24,707 bases of DNA from a virus: IMG/VR virus record IMGVR_UViG_3300005935_000131, positions 1 through 24,707 of that record. One strand, written 5' to 3'. The position numbers were made by a program, and so were the translations under genes. How positions within the stretch are numbered: the first letter of the stretch is position 1; every line of letters begins with the position of its first letter. Below, in pieces: positions 4,892-14,486 of the stretch. A model generated the notes under the pieces. It was not told the DNA's origin. It saw nothing but the letters and a program-made list of their open reading frames with translations, and did not search any database.

Positions 4892-6891
4892 TTTTTAAAC
4901 CTCATCTTTTTTATAATTGCCGCTTCGGTTTCAAAATTAACGGTATCAGCTTTTGTATCCCAACTGACCTCAAGAGTGTCGAAAATTGTTTTACCGTTAT
5001 AAACAACTTGGATTAAAGCTGGATTATAATTAGTTGTATCGGTAGCTGTATTTGATTCATACCAATATTGAAATATCCCTGATGCAATTCCATCAACGCC
5101 CGATGTCGCAAGAAAAGAAGTGTCAGCCGCGACTGAGGTATCAGCTAAATTATTCCAGACGGTCACGGTTGCTCCGGACAACGGAGAACCATTAGACCGA
5201 ACCAATATTTCTAAGGTTGATTGTAACGCAAGTTCCGCCTCTCCCGTCCCAGAAAAGACAATATTTGTATCAGTCGCGCCATTTGTGTAGATACAATCTC
5301 TTCCAACATTATCAGGAGAATCGGAATTATAATACCCCATTGACCACGTTACCGGATCGTGAACAATACCAGAATCAGATGTGGTGTCAATGAATTGCAG
5401 GGTATCTTGATAAAAAGTTATAAATTTGATAGGAAGCCCATTTTCTATGTCGGAACCCCTGACAATAATACTGGAACTAATATAATGATTATTCTGTATT
5501 GTCACCGGAACCTGCGCCTCAGAAGTGAAACTCTGATAGATAGAGGCATTCATGGCACGAGTATCAGTTCCCTCGGTCAACGCCCTTCCTATCACAGTAT
5601 TATTTTCTATGCTGACATGACCATAACCGACATCATTTGGCAATAAGTTAAAGTGTAATACTGCGGCGGTTCTGCCAACTGCGGTAGTAGCGCTTGATGT
5701 ATCGGCGATTCCAATAAACGTATTATTCCTAACAGCAATATAATCACTATGTCCGCCGTCTATTGAACGCAATCTAAAGACTCTGGTTTCACCAAAGGGA
5801 CTCTCACCATTAGGACCATAGTGCGTTTCAATGTAATTGCCGGAAACAATGATTGAATCAGTTTCAGTTCCAGTACAATTTTCAAGACTCATACCCCTGC
5901 CGCCCTGGTGGTCAGGACTTGATGTAATGTGATTATTAAGTATTTTACTTCCCGCATATATCCTGCTTACAAATATTCCGTAACAATTTGTTGAGGATTT
6001 TCCGACTGGACAGATACCCTTTGAAAAACAATCGGTAATAGAATCGCAATTTACTCCCAGTGTATCGGGACAATTGGATGAATCCATGAACTTATATGTC
6101 CCACCATCATAAGGATACCAATAAATATTATTAGTAGTTGTGTCCCAATAAACATTTTGAGCGTCCACCTCTATATTACAGTTTTCAACAAAAACCCTTG
6201 CTTCATTCATGTAAATACCGGCGTGAGGTGTCCTCGCCACAGTAACATTATGTAACTCTAAATTATACTTTCCAGCAGCTGGAGTTTCCTGCACCTGCCC
6301 GAAATATATCGCTATACTACCACCAGCAAAAGATTCTCTGCTTGAATAACTTGTGCTATTATTAGTCCATGTCCCACCATGAAAAACATTATTTACCCCT
6401 GATTGTTCGTTAAATACACAAATAGCATCATGTCCATCCACAGTTACGCCAACCGAATCAAAAGTAACATCGTTCAACCCGTAAGTATTGATGCCAATTT
6501 TTTTTTCGCTAACATCCACACCATCACCTTCATCTGATATAATATGCCCCCCTCGAAAATGAGAGCCATCGCCTCCTCTGATAAATATACCAATAGCCCT
6601 ATCCGATGGAGTCGTGGTTGCGGCAGTATCAAAATATATAACCGTATTACCAAAATCGACATCAACATTAGTGACTTGGTTCATCAAGAGAATATTGTAA
6701 TAATATGATTTACTATCAAAAGAGAATAAAGTCCCACTTCCTACATATATCGTGTCATTGGGATCACTAAATGTAATAGTATCTCCGGTGCTAACGGCAT
6801 AAGGTAAATCGGTCTGTTCAAGAACCACTTGTCCAGCCATTGCACTTGAGGCAAATAATGTTACGACTAATATAGTTAATAAATTTTTCAT
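4888..6891 (-). CDS. Secreted right-handed beta-helix protein, tailspike-like (667 aa)
   Basis: Signal peptide MKNLLTILVVTLFASSAMAG with cleavage near AMA|G (residue 19). Residues about 75-500 are a run of short strands with Asn/Gly turns (FHGGTWTNNSTS, ILNNHITSS, VSGNYIETHYG, VRNNTFIGIAD, IENNTVIGRAL, IQNNHYISSS), the pattern of parallel beta-helices in pectate-lyase-like folds and phage tailspikes. Residues about 555-650 form an Ig-like sandwich (LEILVRSNGSPLSGATVTVW), related in style to the next gene's C-terminus. Tailspike helices often bind or cut surface polysaccharide, but I cannot point to a catalytic site. Coupled by four-base overlaps to the genes on both sides. Confidence 0.75.
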   Translation of the reverse strand: MKNLLTILVVTLFASSAMAGQVVLEQTDLPYAVSTGDTITFSDPNDTIYVGSGTLFSFDSKSYYYNILLMNQVTNVDVDFGNTVIYFDTAATTTPSDRAIGIFIRGGDGSHFRGGHIISDEGDGVDVSEKKIGINTYGLNDVTFDSVGVTVDGHDAICVFNEQSGVNNVFHGGTWTNNSTSYSSRESFAGGSIAIYFGQVQETPAAGKYNLELHNVTVARTPHAGIYMNEARVFVENCNIEVDAQNVYWDTTTNNIYWYPYDGGTYKFMDSSNCPDTLGVNCDSITDCFSKGICPVGKSSTNCYGIFVSRIYAGSKILNNHITSSPDHQGGRGMSLENCTGTETDSIIVSGNYIETHYGPNGESPFGETRVFRLRSIDGGHSDYIAVRNNTFIGIADTSSATTAVGRTAAVLHFNLLPNDVGYGHVSIENNTVIGRALTEGTDTRAMNASIYQSFTSEAQVPVTIQNNHYISSSIIVRGSDIENGLPIKFITFYQDTLQFIDTTSDSGIVHDPVTWSMGYYNSDSPDNVGRDCIYTNGATDTNIVFSGTGEAELALQSTLEILVRSNGSPLSGATVTVWNNLADTSVAADTSFLATSGVDGIASGIFQYWYESNTATDTTNYNPALIQVVYNGKTIFDTLEVSWDTKADTVNFETEAAIIKKMRFKK

Positions 6892-7877
6892 AAATCAATG
6901 CCCCTTAAATTTACAGCCCTCATTTTCTTTGCTCCGGTAAATGATCCTACATAATAAATCCATCCAACTCCATGAGCAACAGCAATTGTATCTGTGGCCG
7001 TCATAGTTATAGTGCCTTTATTATCGACTGCTAAAACATTAATCCTTGTCCCACCGTGCATCTTGAGAACCCCACCGGAGTTAATAGTAATATGAGCAAA
7101 GGTCGTGTCATAGTCGCTGTCAAAATCAGCTCCCTCACAGTCAATCAAACAGTCACCAGTTGAATAAGTTGGCTGAATAACGTGCATTGTATCACCAGTG
7201 GTAATAACTAAACTGTCCTCTTGGGTCGGATTGAAGTATCCTAAATTTTGAGGGTTGTCCCATAAATTGAAACTATCAGTTGCGACCTCACTGGTTGTAT
7301 AAAGATTGTTCGCCCATGTATTAGGAATCCTAACCGTGAAAAATGAGTCAGGATAAAAGGGAATCCAAGTTGGATCATTAAAATATTGTAATACGATATA
7401 TCCTTTATATGGTAGACCCGGTTCTAAATCATAATTTGTCTCATTGACTAAAGTATCAATCCAATGTGAATTTTTGGTGCTGTCGTTAGCACCCAGTGGT
7501 GGTTTTTCAGTGAAATCAATTACTCTTGTTGAATCAGCTGTAAACCATGTCTGCCGGTCAAGAGTATGAACAGAAAATGAGGGGAAATCTTGACACCACC
7601 AAACGCCTTGACTTCCAAATAATTGAGCCATCATATTTGCATCGTCATTATCCCAATCAAGATTTAAACTAAACTGAGATGATGTTATACCAGAAATCGT
7701 TTTCACTAAGTTGGATGGTCGCCGAGATATATGAAACCTATGATGGAAATTATGATACAGTGCATCACCGGGGTCATCGTAACTTGAATATGTTCCCGGA
7801 AAATCAGTCGCTTTCCTGTCGGCTCCAAGCGTTGATACCGCCATCAAGAAAACTAATGTGCATATTAAATATTTCAT
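6888..7877 (-). CDS. Secreted protein of the appendage cluster, unknown fold (329 aa)
   Basis: Signal peptide MKYLICTLVFLMAVSTLGAD (cleavage near residue 19). The mature part is rich in Asp, Thr and aromatic residues. Near the end, HITINSGGVLKMHGGTRINV and VDNKGTITMT look like beta-helix or solenoid rungs, so the C-terminus may be a short helix related to the next gene's domain. The front half (LDWDNDDANMMAQLFGSQG onward) is not recognised. ATGA overlaps on both sides imply co-translation with the neighbouring appendage genes. The ribosome site is weak, so translation probably depends on coupling. Confidence 0.65.
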   Translation of the reverse strand: MKYLICTLVFLMAVSTLGADRKATDFPGTYSSYDDPGDALYHNFHHRFHISRRPSNLVKTISGITSSQFSLNLDWDNDDANMMAQLFGSQGVWWCQDFPSFSVHTLDRQTWFTADSTRVIDFTEKPPLGANDSTKNSHWIDTLVNETNYDLEPGLPYKGYIVLQYFNDPTWIPFYPDSFFTVRIPNTWANNLYTTSEVATDSFNLWDNPQNLGYFNPTQEDSLVITTGDTMHVIQPTYSTGDCLIDCEGADFDSDYDTTFAHITINSGGVLKMHGGTRINVLAVDNKGTITMTATDTIAVAHGVGWIYYVGSFTGAKKMRAVNLRGIDL

Positions 7878-8935
7878 TGTATTATTATCACCCGCGCAAC
7901 ACTTCCACTTACTGCGGCTGTAATATGATGATATACCGTTACATTTATTTGAGTTAATTTTTGAAAACTATGAAAACTAACATCACTTTCCATACCAACC
8001 TCCAAAGCATCTATTTTAGCCACTGACCAAGACCCCGTTGGATGAGCAATTATTTCATTGACTAAAGTATCATATGCTGTGGGCAACTCAGTCGTCTCAT
8101 AAAGTGTGCCATATTCAATATTAGACCCATCATATAAAAATGCTCTCGCTGAGTTGCCTGCAGCTTGTTTATCCGTTTGTATCACAGCCACCACCCTAAC
8201 TGAATCAATAATAGCATCTGCACTTTCTCCTGCATCGGCAACCCAATTTTGTAATCCAAGTGATATTTTTTTGTCCGAAGTTGCGCCAGCCAACGACATA
8301 ATTGTTGTCTCGCCGTCATGCGTAGGCCATTCATCAACTAAATCGTCACAGTCAGTCATCCCGCAGTTCCAAGCAACCTCATATGTTCCTTCGGCATTCG
8401 GCAACAGGACCGTTTCATAACCGGGAGTGTAAACAGCGTAAAAACTGATAGTAACGGCTTGGCCTGCGTCATCATCAGCACTTACTGGCCAAGTGACAAA
8501 GGGCGTTATGAAATTAGTTCTTGTCTCATTAGCCACACCCTCAACATATTTAACTTTAAAACCATCAGACGTAGATTGCGCACTAAGCCAATAATCAGTG
8601 CTTGCCAAGAATCTTATATCTTGAATTACTGACAATGGAATCCATGCTCCACTTTCTCCTAATGTTACTTCGGCAGTTGAATCCATAACTGTGCCCGGTG
8701 TCCCGTCCCCCTCATCACCATAAAAAGATAATTTAACTTCATCGGGAGACGATACATCCCAAGCATATATTACCAATGAGTCTAAAGTTCCGTCAGTTGC
8801 CCCAGACGTTACCTTGCACCATATCATGTTATTGTCATAAGCTCCCTCAAAATAACTAACGGAAGTATTTCCAAATTGTTCTTTTGCCCCAACAATCGAG
8901 AATAATAATAATAATGAAATCAAATATTTAATCAT
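7874..8935 (-). CDS. Secreted virion-type protein with two beta-sandwich domains (353 aa)
   Basis: Signal peptide MIKYLISLLLLFSIVGA (cleavage near residue 17). Residues about 25-170 carry the pattern of a jelly-roll domain seen in many phage and surface proteins: VKLSFYGDEGDGTPGTVMDS, GAWIPLSVIQDIRFLASTDYWLSAQ. Residues about 172-350 follow a second layout common in phage structural proteins: ETVLLPNAEGTYEVAWN, WPTHDGETTIMSL, IIDSVRVVAVIQT, GSWSVAKIDALEVGM, then strands to the end. These modules are usually found in tail-tip or fibre proteins and may bind glycans. A four-base overlap joins it to the 968-aa fibre gene, with GGTGG before the ATG. Confidence 0.7.
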   Translation of the reverse strand: MIKYLISLLLLFSIVGAKEQFGNTSVSYFEGAYDNNMIWCKVTSGATDGTLDSLVIYAWDVSSPDEVKLSFYGDEGDGTPGTVMDSTAEVTLGESGAWIPLSVIQDIRFLASTDYWLSAQSTSDGFKVKYVEGVANETRTNFITPFVTWPVSADDDAGQAVTISFYAVYTPGYETVLLPNAEGTYEVAWNCGMTDCDDLVDEWPTHDGETTIMSLAGATSDKKISLGLQNWVADAGESADAIIDSVRVVAVIQTDKQAAGNSARAFLYDGSNIEYGTLYETTELPTAYDTLVNEIIAHPTGSWSVAKIDALEVGMESDVSFHSFQKLTQINVTVYHHITAAVSGSVARVIIIQ

Positions 8936-11838
8936 TTGTCCACCGTATAATTTATTTTAAATATTGCTTGCGTTATATCATCGTCGGGATCAGCATCAAA
9001 TAAAATATATAAACACTTACCCGCTGGAACAGTTGCATCACCAAAACCAGCTACAACCGTTGTTACTCCCGCTACCGTCGCAGAATCATCTATTACTGCC
9101 GCGCTTGCAAATCCTATTAAGGCATCAGCCCATTTAATTGAATATTCTAATTCGTCTGTAGGATCAGCATTTAATGAAACACTATAACTTACAATTGTGA
9201 TTGCATCCGTTGTGGCTTTATCAAAGCACCATTCATGGTCTAAAGTGTAAAGACCATCAGGATCAGCTAAATTAAAATTATAACTCAATGTGTCGTGTAT
9301 ATTTGTTCTATCAGCAAGTGCTGCCGCTATTTTTGTGCCTAATGTATCAACATCAGTTACCGCTGAGCCAGTGGTATCTATATCTTCCCAACCGATAGTC
9401 GCATCACCAAAATGAGTTGAATCCATTGCCCCATTATCCCAAACCGCAACCGTATCTATAACTTTATTAAGTTGGTCTGTTGTTATTGTAGCACCATCTA
9501 ATATTTCCAACTCGGCTTCAGAAATAACAGCGGCACCGTAAACAAAATGAGAATTTATTACCAGAGAATCGACGTCCATAATAATAGCATCACCAGAATC
9601 AATTCCAGTTTTACCGGGACCACCAAAAGTTTGACTTGTTAAATTTGAGCCAATTGCATAAGTAATATCTCCAGCTCCGTCATTAATACAGATTAAAACA
9701 GTGTCGTTATTTTCATCAATTACATAAGTAGAATCATACCCAACTGCATTATTATCTGATGTCCAAAATTTCTTTACATCGCCTTCTTTAATCACATCGC
9801 CTTTTAAACTATCACCATCATTCAACTGTACTGCATTCATTATTATTCCAGTTGTCGCAACAAGATTTACTGCGGTGGCATCACCTACTCCAGTTATATC
9901 ATTTGTTCCCATTGCAAGATTAGCACCCATTGTTAAAATACCATTAATTTCAGCTACACCATTTACATCCAAACTATCAATATCAACATTGCCATCAAAC
10001 TGAGCTGAATCAGCAATTAGCGTTCCCGTAAAAGATGGATCAACTAATATAGTTGAAGCAAAAGCAGCGGTATCAGATTCCTTTAAATATTGTGTATGAT
10101 CATCATCAGCAAGCCCCGACAGCGCGCCGTGATCTGACGTGGTCGCTCCTACAAATGATGTTGTCCAAGGATATTCAATACTATAAATTCCATCACCTTG
10201 CTTAACTATCACCTTAGCAATAAAAACTCCCGATGAGGCAACAATGCCGGGTAAAGTCGTGACTACCTCCTTACCGAGCGCACCAGCAAGTGAGTATCCT
10301 CCGCTAACAGTAACGGAATCATAGATTGCGACTAATTCGTTATCTGTCATCATATAAATCCAAAATATATTAAATTTGTTAGAAACCAACGTTCTTCTTG
10401 TTCCGTCACCATCATCATAATGAACATCATTTAACATATTTGTATCTAACTTAGTAAAACTACCGGCTCCATTACCCCAATATTGAACCATGCCATCAGT
10501 GAAGCTCGCAACAGATGTTATTACGTTTCTATTGTGCCCTAAATAATAAGCCCCGGCAGTAACATCAATATCATTTGTATCAACATTTGCGCCTGCGCCA
10601 GTAACTATACCAAAACCTCTTTGTAAATTATACAATTCAAATAATCTAAGCGTATTTTTATGACTGTAATTAGAGAAATTTTGCCCGCCTTGCGTGATAT
10701 GCATGTGGTTACCCTCTCGATACACTTTACCCAAAGCAACTTTAGTCGTAAAATCAAGAGTGCTAAAAGCAGCTAATTTTATACTCGGGCTTCCACCATC
10801 ATAGTCAATATAAGACCATAAATCAGTAGAGTCAGTGACTGCTAAATCAACTCCGGCACTAAAATTTAAGAAAACATTCTCGCCAATATCTGAGTTGGTT
10901 TTCTTTAGCACCGCTGTCCCGGAGGTTACATCAAGCTTAGTTGAATCGGTTACATCTTGTGACATTATGCCACCAGATATTATATATGCTGATTGAGTTG
11001 TATTCCACCAATCTGCAAGAGTTTGATATGTGGCACCATCAAGGGTATCGTGAATAATAGTCTCATCTGGTTTTAAAGTTATTTGAATTGCACTATCAAT
11101 TTGATTTATATCTTCTGCCAATACCGCTCTGTTTATATTTGCCAGTATTGACCCTTCAGAAATATGAGCATTTGCTATTGTTCCAACTGGAACAATAAAG
11201 TCACCATTTCCGGGTTTTGTTTCTGTCCACATTCCAGCTGTGATTTCAGACAAAAATATTTGTCCACCTTCGGTTGCACCATCGGTATTCAAGTCCCTTA
11301 TTATACCGTTGGTTGTAATATACCCAAATGTTCCTAATTCAATATCATGTGTAGCAAGACCAATAACTAAAGACGTGGCAACAGCATCAGCTTGAGCTAA
11401 ATCAATAGTTGGTATGTGAGCATTTGTTCCGGTCTGATAAACCAATTCTCCATTATCAATCGCAACATCAGCCTGAACTCTTATCCAGAACTCCTGCCCA
11501 ACTTGCAACGTCACATCTGATTCATCATTATAAAAAGCAAAAGTGTGATTGTCCTTATCATAAAAAAGAAGCCCTTCTTGATGGCTTGGTTCAGTTGTCA
11601 TTAACTCAAAATAAGCATTAAGAACATCGTGAATAGAGTTTGAATCCATTCCAATCGGTCCAAATGTCGTATCACCACCCCTGCTGAAAAAATTCCACGT
11701 GCTATCAATCATCATTGAATCAGGTGGTACAATAATCTGCGCTTGGGCACTCGGGTATATGCCCCACATAACAAAGAAAAATACCGCAATGGTAATCAAC
11801 ATCAATATTTGTCCGGGCGTGTGTTTTTTCAATTTCAT
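8932..11838 (-). CDS. Large tail-fibre protein carrying an N-terminal signal peptide (968 aa)
   Basis: Residues about 569-585 are DHGALSGLADDDHTQYL, a motif typical of phage tail fibres, and about 778-790 is ILDGATITTDQLNKV, another common fibre motif. DGATYQTLADWWNTTQSAY near residue 268 and the DSAQFDGNVDIDSLDVNGVA repeats near 610-640 are also fibre-like. The N-terminus, however, is MKLKKHTPGQ, a hydrophobic stretch (11-28) and PSAQA|Q, a well-formed Sec signal with cleavage near residue 33. GGAG six bases upstream fixes the start. It opens the chain of five secreted appendage genes. Likely the main host-recognition fibre; why it should carry an export signal is unclear. Confidence 0.85.
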   Translation of the reverse strand: MKLKKHTPGQILMLITIAVFFFVMWGIYPSAQAQIIVPPDSMMIDSTWNFFSRGGDTTFGPIGMDSNSIHDVLNAYFELMTTEPSHQEGLLFYDKDNHTFAFYNDESDVTLQVGQEFWIRVQADVAIDNGELVYQTGTNAHIPTIDLAQADAVATSLVIGLATHDIELGTFGYITTNGIIRDLNTDGATEGGQIFLSEITAGMWTETKPGNGDFIVPVGTIANAHISEGSILANINRAVLAEDINQIDSAIQITLKPDETIIHDTLDGATYQTLADWWNTTQSAYIISGGIMSQDVTDSTKLDVTSGTAVLKKTNSDIGENVFLNFSAGVDLAVTDSTDLWSYIDYDGGSPSIKLAAFSTLDFTTKVALGKVYREGNHMHITQGGQNFSNYSHKNTLRLFELYNLQRGFGIVTGAGANVDTNDIDVTAGAYYLGHNRNVITSVASFTDGMVQYWGNGAGSFTKLDTNMLNDVHYDDGDGTRRTLVSNKFNIFWIYMMTDNELVAIYDSVTVSGGYSLAGALGKEVVTTLPGIVASSGVFIAKVIVKQGDGIYSIEYPWTTSFVGATTSDHGALSGLADDDHTQYLKESDTAAFASTILVDPSFTGTLIADSAQFDGNVDIDSLDVNGVAEINGILTMGANLAMGTNDITGVGDATAVNLVATTGIIMNAVQLNDGDSLKGDVIKEGDVKKFWTSDNNAVGYDSTYVIDENNDTVLICINDGAGDITYAIGSNLTSQTFGGPGKTGIDSGDAIIMDVDSLVINSHFVYGAAVISEAELEILDGATITTDQLNKVIDTVAVWDNGAMDSTHFGDATIGWEDIDTTGSAVTDVDTLGTKIAAALADRTNIHDTLSYNFNLADPDGLYTLDHEWCFDKATTDAITIVSYSVSLNADPTDELEYSIKWADALIGFASAAVIDDSATVAGVTTVVAGFGDATVPAGKCLYILFDADPDDDITQAIFKINYTVDK

Positions 11839-11850
11839 CTATTACTCCGA

Positions 11851-12201
11851 TCATATACTGTCTTTATTATTATCAAGTTTGGCACTTATCTGTATAAGCA
11901 ATCTATATTGTTGATCCATCTTGGTATCGATATCTTTTATTTTGTCATTGGCTTGGTCGATCTTTTCACCATTATATTCAACTTGTTCCTGTAGTCGGGT
12001 GCCGTCCTCTTTTGGAAAGAATTTAGCCTCATCTTTTTCGTTGTCATTTTTAATTTCTTTTGTGACAACGGTATCGACCGTGTCTCTGATGTCTGCTTTA
12101 CTCGCAAAGAACATTCCTCCGAGAGCAATGAAACCCAGAACTATACCGATTATTAATCTAACCGTTTTCAATGATACTGTACTGTTTTTTGCCTTCACCA
12201 T
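11851..12201 (-). CDS. Membrane-anchored coiled-coil protein (116 aa)
   Basis: A basic N-terminus (MVKAKNSTVSLKTVR) is followed by one hydrophobic span at about 14-33 and then a charged, probably coiled-coil C-terminal half (LQEQVEYNGEKIDQANDKIK onward to SAKLDNNKDSI). Predicted N-in/C-out topology resembles an inner-membrane spanin or an XhlA-type protein, but it lies between the tail hub and fibre rather than in the lysis cassette. AGGAG precedes the ATG. It could help tether or place the exported appendages, or act at lysis. Both are inference. No family recognised. Confidence 0.6.
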   Translation of the reverse strand: MVKAKNSTVSLKTVRLIIGIVLGFIALGGMFFASKADIRDTVDTVVTKEIKNDNEKDEAKFFPKEDGTRLQEQVEYNGEKIDQANDKIKDIDTKMDQQYRLLIQISAKLDNNKDSI

Positions 12202-12209
12202 AATATCTC

Positions 12210-14486
12210 CTACATGTCATAAAATAAATGAATAGCTTTGATGTATGTTGAATCTAACTTTTGTATGACCTTTGTAATTAAAAATTGCTGACCATCCCAA
12301 GATGGTGCTGTCAGAAATACCGCTTGCAACTGATCATCGAAACTGGCCGCCTCTAATTCAATCCAATCACCGACTTGCAGATCGCAGTTGATGAATCCAA
12401 ATGTTTCGACTTCAATTTGAAAATGTTCATTGGCCCAAAGACCGTCACTGTTTGAATCGCTGCCATCTATTTTCTTAATAAGATGCCGGGCGACGTGCTG
12501 TGCCGATGCCCCGGCGATGTTCGGCCAGTCAGCGTCATATATTACGCCGTCGGCTCTAGTGTTTGTGTAAGTATCATAATCTCGGAAGGTGCCCCCATAT
12601 TCCTGCTGATAACGACTGTTGACATTCAGCGTTTCAACTATCGAGGATAATTTGCTTATTTTTAGTTTGCCCTTAATGAGCTGACTGAATTTTATAATCC
12701 TTGCTGTTGTCGGCCACTGATCGTTCAACGGAATCAACTTGGCCTTGCCTGCTGCCGACATAAAGAAAGTGAATGTCGATTGTTCGCAAATCTTTTTAAT
12801 GACCGTTTGGATATTAGCCCTGTTCGCTTTATGCAGATTCATTCTCATTTTAACTGATGTATTCTCCGCATCGATGAAGCTGGTCAAATCAATGTCAGCA
12901 TCGACGTATGATAATTGAGTCCGTAATAACCATTCAATGATACCGGCCGGATCTTCGATAACATCGCCATCGGCATAATTTGACGACCTGCCCGTGATGT
13001 CGGAGTCGTATTTTAAGCCTTCGCAAGCAACGAAGATTGATGTGTCCAATGCCTCGATTGTTTTTAATATCATCGGGGTTGCCGCTGGACTGGCCGGGAT
13101 ATAAATAGCACCGCGATGATCGGGTGCTATCCTGCCTGCTGATTGGTTCTCTGCCGGAGTGGTGAAATTTCCGGGCCGGAATAATAATCTTGCCCGTAAT
13201 CCATACAATTGGACAACACCGGAAGTAAAATTGTCGGCAACGCCATCGGCCTCTATTGGATAATCAACAGATGCCGAAACTCTAATTGCTTCATATCTGT
13301 CAGGCGTGAGAGCGGTTGGTGTAAGAACTGACCCACTTGCTGTTTGCCAAGTCCCGTCAGCGGTAATATTCATTAAAGTACATGATCCGCTACCATCAAT
13401 GCCTTCAAAATATACGCGGATGAAATGTATAGACGACATCCAACCGGCAAACACTGTCAAGTTTCCTTGAATATTTAAATATGAGCCTCGCTCATAGAAT
13501 AAATTCAAAAATGTATCACCACTGACTATACGAAATACCGCCTCGGCAATCATGACCTCATTATCATCATAAGAATCATATAGTTTTGCAAATGTTGCAT
13601 CGTCACGATCCCATGCATTTTCGGGGTCAATTGGATTTGCATACGCCGCGCTTGAATAATCAGTGTCGTCATTGTCTGATGCATACATATATGCTTTTGC
13701 TGTCGCGCCGGGTGTTGCCGTTCCTCTCGATGAATCATCCGCAGTCAATGTCGGTGAATCATAAATCGCCGGATCATCAAAACCATCCAGACCCAGAAGC
13801 ATTCTTGTGATTGCGTTTAAGACATGATCGGCGATAACACACTTTGGCGGAAATGCAATTTCAGTCGGGACACCAATTGCCAACCCTTTTCCGGTATAAT
13901 CAAAGTCACTCGTATCATCGCCTGAGATTGTAAACTTTCCGTAGACCAATGGAATCGGATCGTTCGCATATTTTGATGGCGTGTCGGCGTAGATGCTCGA
14001 CATGATCGTATTCGGAATAACGATATCATCAAAAACCATTTTGTCAGTCAATTGAATGATAAGGTGTTCGTCATCATAAGCAGGTTCGAGAGCGACAATT
14101 CCTTTAAACCGTTCCAAGCAATTAGTTTCAATGTCAGTCGGGATATCTTTGCCTGCCTGTAAATATATAATAGCCTTACTACCTCGGATATTAAAAAGCA
14201 GGTCCGATAATCTTTGTTTCACGCCGGAAGTATTGACGACAAATGGCAAGTTGTTGAATGTCAATTTGACCTGTGACACTTTCCAAGTCTTCGCCATGAC
14301 ATTAATATCCTCTTTCATGCCAGAGCTTTTTTTGAGTAGTCCATGCACATGCACCGCGCCTAAATCCATATCGGTTTCTGATAGATAATAAGTATTTTCA
14401 AACTGCACTAATTTGACGATAGTGTTATTGATTTGACCTTCACGCCGATAGTAGTCCTCGAAATATGTCGGAGGTATTAAACTCAT
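12210..14486 (-). CDS. Tail hub / tip protein (758 aa)
   Basis: Position after the tape measure and Dit-like genes, together with length, fits a siphovirus tail hub. The N-terminal part (KTWKVSQVKLTFNNLPF, then LFNIRGSKAIIYLQAGKD, then PSKYANDPIPLVYGKFTIS) follows a layout I associate with hub-type minor tail proteins. The middle (about 235-435) looks like an inserted beta-sandwich, with IDPENAWDRDDATFAKLYD and VQLYGLRARLLFRPGNF. The C-terminal part (FSQLIKGKLKISKLSSIVET, GDWIELEAASFDD, DGQQFLITKVIQKL) again has hub-like strands. No lysozyme or peptidase motif seen. Its ATG overlaps the Dit-like gene's TGA and lacks a strong ribosome site, so it is probably translationally coupled. Confidence 0.7.
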   Translation of the reverse strand: MSLIPPTYFEDYYRREGQINNTIVKLVQFENTYYLSETDMDLGAVHVHGLLKKSSGMKEDINVMAKTWKVSQVKLTFNNLPFVVNTSGVKQRLSDLLFNIRGSKAIIYLQAGKDIPTDIETNCLERFKGIVALEPAYDDEHLIIQLTDKMVFDDIVIPNTIMSSIYADTPSKYANDPIPLVYGKFTISGDDTSDFDYTGKGLAIGVPTEIAFPPKCVIADHVLNAITRMLLGLDGFDDPAIYDSPTLTADDSSRGTATPGATAKAYMYASDNDDTDYSSAAYANPIDPENAWDRDDATFAKLYDSYDDNEVMIAEAVFRIVSGDTFLNLFYERGSYLNIQGNLTVFAGWMSSIHFIRVYFEGIDGSGSCTLMNITADGTWQTASGSVLTPTALTPDRYEAIRVSASVDYPIEADGVADNFTSGVVQLYGLRARLLFRPGNFTTPAENQSAGRIAPDHRGAIYIPASPAATPMILKTIEALDTSIFVACEGLKYDSDITGRSSNYADGDVIEDPAGIIEWLLRTQLSYVDADIDLTSFIDAENTSVKMRMNLHKANRANIQTVIKKICEQSTFTFFMSAAGKAKLIPLNDQWPTTARIIKFSQLIKGKLKISKLSSIVETLNVNSRYQQEYGGTFRDYDTYTNTRADGVIYDADWPNIAGASAQHVARHLIKKIDGSDSNSDGLWANEHFQIEVETFGFINCDLQVGDWIELEAASFDDQLQAVFLTAPSWDGQQFLITKVIQKLDSTYIKAIHLFYDM

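Noticed and set aside
11921-12235. Plus-strand hydrophobic frame that looks like a membrane protein
   Set aside because: It is the complement of the charged coiled-coil gene at 11851-12201. Complements of Lys/Glu-rich coding often give hydrophobic frames.
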